Positions 6,326 through 9,803 of a stretch of 9,803 bases of DNA are shown piece by piece. The DNA comes from Casp-actino8 sp965659595 (GTDB taxonomy: Bacteria; Actinomycetota; Acidimicrobiia; Acidimicrobiales; Ilumatobacteraceae), in contig CBFHWN010000072.1 of assembly GCA_965659595.1 (NCBI GenBank), forward strand, positions 1 to 9,803, read 5' to 3'. The translations under genes were made by a program, and so were the position numbers. Every line of letters starts with the position of its first letter. The stretch's first letter is position 1. A model generated the notes under the pieces. It saw only the letters and a program-made list of their open reading frames with translations, was not told the DNA's origin and made no database searches.

Positions 6326-6330
6326 CCCTT

Positions 6331-6344
6331 CCGCTGATCAACGG
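6331..6344. promoter_or_regulatory. Imperfect palindrome upstream of the second P450 gene
   Basis: ccgctgatcaacgg is symmetric at 12 of 14 positions around TGATCA and is centred about 25 bp before the putative -10 box at 6363. It could be an operator or part of a weak transcript end for the dioxygenase gene. It is short and may be fortuitous. Confidence 0.25.
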
Positions 6345-6362
6345 TCATCTCGCAACGCTCGC

Positions 6363-6368
6363 TATGGT
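6363..6368 (+). promoter_or_regulatory. Putative -10 box (leaderless start of the second P450 gene)
   Basis: TATGGT matches TANNNT and ends exactly 6 nt before ATG 6375. No Shine-Dalgarno sequence precedes that ATG, which supports a leaderless transcript starting at the A of the start codon. The P450 gene may also be read from the dioxygenase promoter upstream. Confidence 0.58.
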
Positions 6369-6374
6369 TCGCCC

Positions 6375-7607
6375 ATGAGCGAGACCTCGAACGAAGAACC
6401 CGACTTCCGAGTCGACCTGAATCGAGGCGGTCGAGGCGCCGCCGGCCATCCCACCCGGCCCGAGATTCGCCTTCTCGATCCGGCGTTCTACGCGAATTTC
6501 GACGAACTGACCACCTGGATGCGCGCCGAAGCACCGCTCTACTGGGACGACGAGACCGGTATCTGGGGAGCTGCCTCACATGAGCTGGTGTCGATGATGA
6601 GTCGCGAGTGGCACACGTTCTGCTCGGGCCAAGGGTCGCGACCCGAAAGTTCGGTCCCGTCGATGATCAATTTCGACGCCCCCGAACACACCAAACGTCG
6701 CCGGCTGGTCGGACACGGTTTCACACCACGGCGCGTCGCCGATCACGAGCCGTATTTGCGAGCCAAGGTCACTCAGCTCATCGATGCGGTCATCGACACC
6801 GGCCACTGCGACGTCGTCGCCGACATCGCCACCCCACTGCCGATGTACATGATCGGCCAGCTCATGGATCTCCCCGAGACCGATCACGACACGCTCTTGC
6901 ACTGGTCGGACCTCTTTGCCACCGGCGGCGACGAGATCCAAGCCGAGGTCGTGGAAGCCGTGATGCAATGGAACGAGTACATCATGGGCAAGGTCGCCGA
7001 GCGTCGGAACTCCGAGGCCGAAGATCTGGTGGGTCTGATCGTCAACGCCGAATGGGAGGGCGAACGGCTTTCCGATATCGACATCATGTTCGAGACGATG
7101 CTGGTTCTGGTGGGAGGTGACGAGACCACCCGTCACGTGATTTCCGGAGGATTGGCGGCCTTGCTGCAGAATCCCGATCAGTTACGCAAGCTACAGAACG
7201 ACATGAGCCTGTTGCCCGGAGCCATCGAGGAGATGCTCCGCTGGGCGACTCCGGTGCGCAACATGAATCGCACCGCCACTCGTGACGTCGAGGTGAACGG
7301 CTTCACCATCCGTGAGAACGATCGCGTGCTGCTCCTGTATCCCTCAGCCAACCGCGACGACAAGGTCTTCGCCGATCCGTTCCGCTTCGACATCACACGA
7401 GACCCGAACGAACACGTCGCCTTCGGCGCCTACGGACGCCACCACTGCCTCGGCGCTCCGCTCGCCCGACTCGAATTACGAATTCTCTTCGAGGAACTGC
7501 TCACTCGCCTCGGCGATCTGCAGCTCGACACCGATCACATCGAATGGCGCACCGGCAACTTCGTTCTCGGACCGAATTCGGTGCCGATCACGTTCACGGC
7601 TCGATGA
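6375..7607 (+). CDS. Cytochrome P450, CYP142/CYP124/CYP125-like
   Basis: This 410-residue P450 has FDAPEHTKRRR (100-110) before helix C. The I-helix motif GGDETTRH (247-254) is of the kind found in CYP142 and related mycobacterial sterol and fatty-acid P450s. ExxR follows at Glu286-Arg289, and YPSANRDDKVFADPFRFD (322-339) is also typical. The haem loop FGAYGRHHCLG carries Cys358 and is one residue longer than the common ten-residue form, as in CYP124/125-type loops. Related enzymes hydroxylate terminal methyls of cholesterol side chains or branched fatty acids. Substrate here is inference only, as no sterol genes are in view. It follows the dioxygenase gene by 49 bp in the same direction. The last 14 bp overlap the 3' end of the opposing gene. 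It is clearly a different subfamily from the P450 at 4008-5270. Confidence 0.94.
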   Translation: MSETSNEEPDFRVDLNRGGRGAAGHPTRPEIRLLDPAFYANFDELTTWMRAEAPLYWDDETGIWGAASHELVSMMSREWHTFCSGQGSRPESSVPSMINFDAPEHTKRRRLVGHGFTPRRVADHEPYLRAKVTQLIDAVIDTGHCDVVADIATPLPMYMIGQLMDLPETDHDTLLHWSDLFATGGDEIQAEVVEAVMQWNEYIMGKVAERRNSEAEDLVGLIVNAEWEGERLSDIDIMFETMLVLVGGDETTRHVISGGLAALLQNPDQLRKLQNDMSLLPGAIEEMLRWATPVRNMNRTATRDVEVNGFTIRENDRVLLLYPSANRDDKVFADPFRFDITRDPNEHVAFGAYGRHHCLGAPLARLELRILFEELLTRLGDLQLDTDHIEWRTGNFVLGPNSVPITFTAR

Positions 7608-8250
7608 GAAGGTTCCCCATTCGGTCGATCTCGGCCTGAGCAACCACCACGATTTCCGACCCGCCTCGCTCCAACGCCGAAACCAACGGGATTTCGTCGC
7701 TCCACGTCATCGTGAGATCCGACCACACCCGCCCGTCACCGACGATCGTTCCCTCCACGCCGAGACGGGCCAACTGCTCCGACGACTCTCCTCCGTGGGG
7801 TTCCGCAGTCAGACGAAACGTGACGAAGCCCCGCCGAGGTATCTCGACGTGTCCTCCAATCGGCAAGGTGCCCATGACGATCGTGTAGTCCATCCCCGCT
7901 TCTTTGTGCACGTACTTCGTCTTGAAGTCGGGGCGGTTCTGCATGTCGATGAACGACTTGCGAGTCGGATACTTCACGATGCCCATACGGTCCCACTCCC
8001 CGTCGCACCCCTGCGCCACCACGGTCCCGTGGAAGGCGACATGGGCGCCGATGCGCTCGAGCACGTCGACCGGCGCGTACTTGTCGTCGGCGTCCTTGCC
8101 CGAAATTCCGGCCTCGGCGGCAGAGGCGTCTCGATACTCGGCAACGGTCTTGTACTTCATGAAATTCACCATGTAGATGGGTCCATCCTTCTCGGGCGAA
8201 CGAGAGGCCAGGTCGGCGGCGTAGTTCATGTCGATGGTTCCGAAGCGCAT
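7594..8250 (-). CDS. Two-domain dimeric alpha/beta-barrel-like protein (DUF1330/EthD-like), function unknown
   Basis: The 218-residue soluble protein seems built of two ferredoxin-like halves. Residues 24-128 begin PIYMVNFMKYKT and include a GAHVAFHGTVV strand, WDRMGIVKYPTRKSFIDM and a DYTIVMGTLP closing strand. This is the beta-alpha-beta pattern of DUF1330 and EthD-like proteins. Residues 140-216 form a less conserved second half (FVTFRLTAEP, ending AEIDRMGNLL). There is no signal peptide. DUF1330-like folds often act as small dimeric enzymes or accessory proteins in aromatic or steroid degradation, which would fit the neighbouring P450, but this is inference. ATG 8250 has no Shine-Dalgarno site and lies 6 nt after a TANNNT box. 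The 3' end overlaps the P450 gene by 14 bp on the opposite strand. Confidence 0.75.
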   Translation of the reverse strand: MRFGTIDMNYAADLASRSPEKDGPIYMVNFMKYKTVAEYRDASAAEAGISGKDADDKYAPVDVLERIGAHVAFHGTVVAQGCDGEWDRMGIVKYPTRKSFIDMQNRPDFKTKYVHKEAGMDYTIVMGTLPIGGHVEIPRRGFVTFRLTAEPHGGESSEQLARLGVEGTIVGDGRVWSDLTMTWSDEIPLVSALERGGSEIVVVAQAEIDRMGNLLIEP

Positions 8251-8256
8251 ACGCGG

Positions 8257-8262
8257 ACCGTA
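8257..8262 (-). promoter_or_regulatory. Putative -10 box (leaderless start of the barrel-like protein gene)
   Basis: On the minus strand TACGGT (in GATACGGT) ends exactly 6 nt before ATG 8250, and no Shine-Dalgarno sequence is present. It shares the 60-bp divergent region with the rightward promoter at 8299. Confidence 0.55.
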
Positions 8263-8298
8263 TCAGTTTCCCGGTCACTAGTGGCACCTTGCCTGCCA

Positions 8299-8304
8299 TA
8301 AGGT
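8299..8304 (+). promoter_or_regulatory. Putative -10 box (leaderless start of the DinB-fold gene)
   Basis: TAAGGT ends 6 nt before ATG 8311, repeating the leaderless layout. The overlapping AAGG (8300-8303) or the adjacent gagga (8306-8310) could instead serve as a poor ribosome site, so this case is less clear than the others. Confidence 0.48.
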
Positions 8305-8310
8305 TGAGGA

Positions 8311-8889
8311 ATGACGGGATCCCAGGACGAACGCACCCTCGACTCTCTCCGGCGCCGATTGGCCGCCATGCACACGCTGTACGACGACGCTCTCGCCACC
8401 ATGGACGAAAGCCACGTCAATCATCAAGAAAAGGACGGCGTCTTGCCGATCGCCTTCTCTCTCTTCCACTACGCCAACATGCACGACGCGTCGTTCATGC
8501 TCCTCACCGGCCAAGCACCCCTGTGGAACGACGACTGGGAGGCGCGGGTGAAGCCGGCGATCGCCGATCACGGAAAGCACCGCACCGTGAACGAGATGAC
8601 GGCCCAACGGATCGGTGATCTCGACGCTTTTCGCGACTACATCCGGGCCGTGTTCGATCGGACCGAAGCCTGGCTCGCAACGCTTTCTTCGACCGACCTC
8701 GATCGCATCGTGATCCCACGTCCGTTCCCGCCCCAGATCGCCTCGACGTTCAGTGCTCGGGTGGCGAACGACGACGGTGTCAGCGTCCTCGACGGCATCG
8801 AGTGCTGGCTCTATCAGCACGGACTCCGCCACATGGGAGAGATCGAACTGGCGCGAAGTTTCGTCGGCCTGCAGGGTATGACCAGCTGA
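8311..8889 (+). CDS. DinB-superfamily (DinB/YfiT-like) putative metalloprotein
   Basis: The 192-residue protein looks like a four-helix-bundle DinB-fold protein. Helices are predicted at about 8-32, 44-66, 104-126 and 158-184. The C-terminal helix has the HxxxH pair His170/His174 in LYQHGLRHMGEIE. A third ligand could come from His53 or His58 in SLFHYANMHDASFML. That His plus HxxxH arrangement is the metal site of DinB and of the thiol-dependent transferases related to it. Family members include mycothiol- and bacillithiol-linked S-transferases and many of unknown role. In a mycothiol-containing actinobacterium a detoxification role is conceivable but unproven. The gene is divergent from the gene at 7594-8250 across 60 bp and ends 25 bp before the opposing FAD enzyme gene. 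Confidence 0.72.
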   Translation: MTGSQDERTLDSLRRRLAAMHTLYDDALATMDESHVNHQEKDGVLPIAFSLFHYANMHDASFMLLTGQAPLWNDDWEARVKPAIADHGKHRTVNEMTAQRIGDLDAFRDYIRAVFDRTEAWLATLSSTDLDRIVIPRPFPPQIASTFSARVANDDGVSVLDGIECWLYQHGLRHMGEIELARSFVGLQGMTS

Positions 8890-8914
8890 ACAACTCGACT
8901 GATGGAGCGGACGG

Positions 8915-9803
8915 CTACGGCAACAACACGCCCGGATTCATGATCCCGTCGGGATCGAGTGCCGTCTTGATCGCGCGCATGGCGTCGATCTCGGCCTGCG
9001 AACGCACCAGACGCAGATAGGGCTGCTTGGCGGTCCCGATTCCGTGTTCGGCCGAGATGCTCCCTCCGCACGCGACCACTTCACCGAGCACCCGTTCGGT
9101 GAGGGACTCCTCGTCACCGTCTCCGCCCACCACGTTCACGTGCATGTTCCCATCAGCCGCGTGTCCGAACACGAACGTACGCGCCCCGGGTCTGACCCCG
9201 GCGACAGCCGACGGAATGCGATCGACGAAAGTTGCCAATCGAGCAAGAGGAACCGTGACGTCGAACTTGAACGGGATCCCGATCCGATTGATGGACGGCG
9301 TCTGCTCCTCCCGAATTCTCCACAGCTGCTCGCGCTGCGAACCAGTCACTGCGACGGAGACGTCGATTCCCTCGACGTCGTCCAGTACTGCCGACAGAAC
9401 GTCGACCTGCTCGGCCGTGCTCGAACATTCGATGAGAACGTGGACCAGCCGGTTCGGAATCGCGACGTCGAGGCCGACTTGCTCGCGAACCAACGCGACG
9501 CCGTCGGCGGTCACCAATTCGGCGGCATCGACGGTGTCGAGGCGAGAACACACCGACGCCACCACCTCGATCGCGGTTGTGACGTCGTCGCACGAGATCA
9601 ACGCCGTGACCACATGAGGGAGTTTCGGCACCAATTGCAGGCGAACAGCCGTCACGACACCGAGCGTGCCTTCGCTGCCGCAGAGGAGCCCGGCCAGGTC
9701 GTAACCCGTGTTGTCCTTCACCAGACCGGCGAGATGCGACACCGTCTCGCCCGATCCGAGAACTGCCTCGACACCCGCCACCTGCCGACGAGTCATGCCG
9801 TAG
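8915..9803 (-). CDS. FAD-binding oxidoreductase, GlcD / D-lactate / D-2-hydroxyglutarate dehydrogenase family (5' end outside window)
   Basis: The reading frame stays open to the window edge, so the start and most of the N-terminal FAD domain are missing. Counted from the internal Met at 9796, the end of the FAD-binding domain is seen in NTGYDLAGLLCGSEGTLG (29-46). The C-terminal FAD-oxidase domain follows, with KFDVTVPLARL (177-187), FGHAADGNMHVNVV (210-223; the metal-binding HxxxGNxH-type motif) and AEHGIGTAKQPYL (249-261). The last motif is DPDGIMNPGVLLP at the C-terminus. These are hallmarks of glycolate oxidase GlcD and D-2-hydroxyacid dehydrogenases, which oxidise a D-2-hydroxyacid to the 2-oxoacid. 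The internal ATG at 9796 lies mid-domain (YGMTRRQVAGVEAVL) and is not the true start. Which hydroxyacid is used cannot be told. The stop is TAG. Confidence 0.9.
   Translation of the reverse strand, partial: YGMTRRQVAGVEAVLGSGETVSHLAGLVKDNTGYDLAGLLCGSEGTLGVVTAVRLQLVPKLPHVVTALISCDDVTTAIEVVASVCSRLDTVDAAELVTADGVALVREQVGLDVAIPNRLVHVLIECSSTAEQVDVLSAVLDDVEGIDVSVAVTGSQREQLWRIREEQTPSINRIGIPFKFDVTVPLARLATFVDRIPSAVAGVRPGARTFVFGHAADGNMHVNVVGGDGDEESLTERVLGEVVACGGSISAEHGIGTAKQPYLRLVRSQAEIDAMRAIKTALDPDGIMNPGVLLP

Noticed and set aside
7422..7455. Haem loop of the second P450 has one extra residue compared with the common pattern
   Set aside because: Eleven-residue loops of this sort occur in CYP124/125-type enzymes; Cys358 and the flanking glycines are intact, so it is not damage.
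7312..8301. Plus-strand open frame of 329 codons spanning the P450 end and the barrel-protein gene
   Set aside because: The translation is Ser/Arg-rich low-complexity shadow sequence across two convincing genes in other frames.
9794..9796. Start codon of the FAD enzyme at 9796
   Set aside because: The frame stays open upstream to the edge and the residues around it are mid-domain, so the gene is truncated by the window, not started here.

Overview
The window reads as a gene-dense stretch of a high-GC actinobacterial chromosome. By eye it is about 60-65% GC, with GC-rich third codon positions. The gene set (class I bacterial P450s, a TauD/TfdA-type dioxygenase, DinB-fold proteins, several lipoproteins) and the probable leaderless starts (a TANNNT -10 box exactly 6 nt before the start codon) suit an actinobacterium. 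A marine or freshwater Acidimicrobiia-type lineage is my guess, not something the sequence proves.

Left part (1-2112): the last 29 codons of an aldonolactone-oxidase-type flavoprotein are followed 3 nt later by a DUF167/YggU-family gene. Next comes a small Ser/Thr/Pro-rich lipoprotein with a cupredoxin-like domain, then a larger lipoprotein of unknown function. Two 64-nt copies of one palindromic repeat (360-423 and 935-998) sit at the 3' ends of the DUF167 gene and the first lipoprotein gene. The first copy supplies the last seven codons and the stop of the DUF167 gene.

Middle (2116-7607): a tRNA-Cys(GCA) with an encoded CCA lies on the minus strand. Rightward of it are an amidohydrolase of the D-aminoacylase superfamily, a convergent cytochrome P450, a divergent Fe(II)/2-oxoglutarate dioxygenase and a second, CYP142-like P450. 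The three oxygenases form a compact oxidative block, probably for catabolism of a hydrophobic or carboxylated substrate. No ferredoxin or reductase partner is present in the window.

Right part (7594-9803): a two-domain dimeric alpha/beta-barrel-like protein of unknown function converges on the second P450 with a 14-bp overlap. It is divergent from a DinB-fold protein. The window ends inside a minus-strand GlcD/D-2-hydroxyglutarate-dehydrogenase-type FAD enzyme.

Architecture: all four convergent junctions are tight (3 nt, 2 nt, -14 nt and 25 nt), leaving no room for ordinary terminators. No gene-free stretch exceeds 140 bp. No CRISPR array, transposase, integrase or obvious defence system is present. 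The most unusual items are the palindromic repeat pair, the repeated TANNNT-N6-RTG start architecture, and an amidohydrolase that appears to lack two canonical metal-binding histidines.
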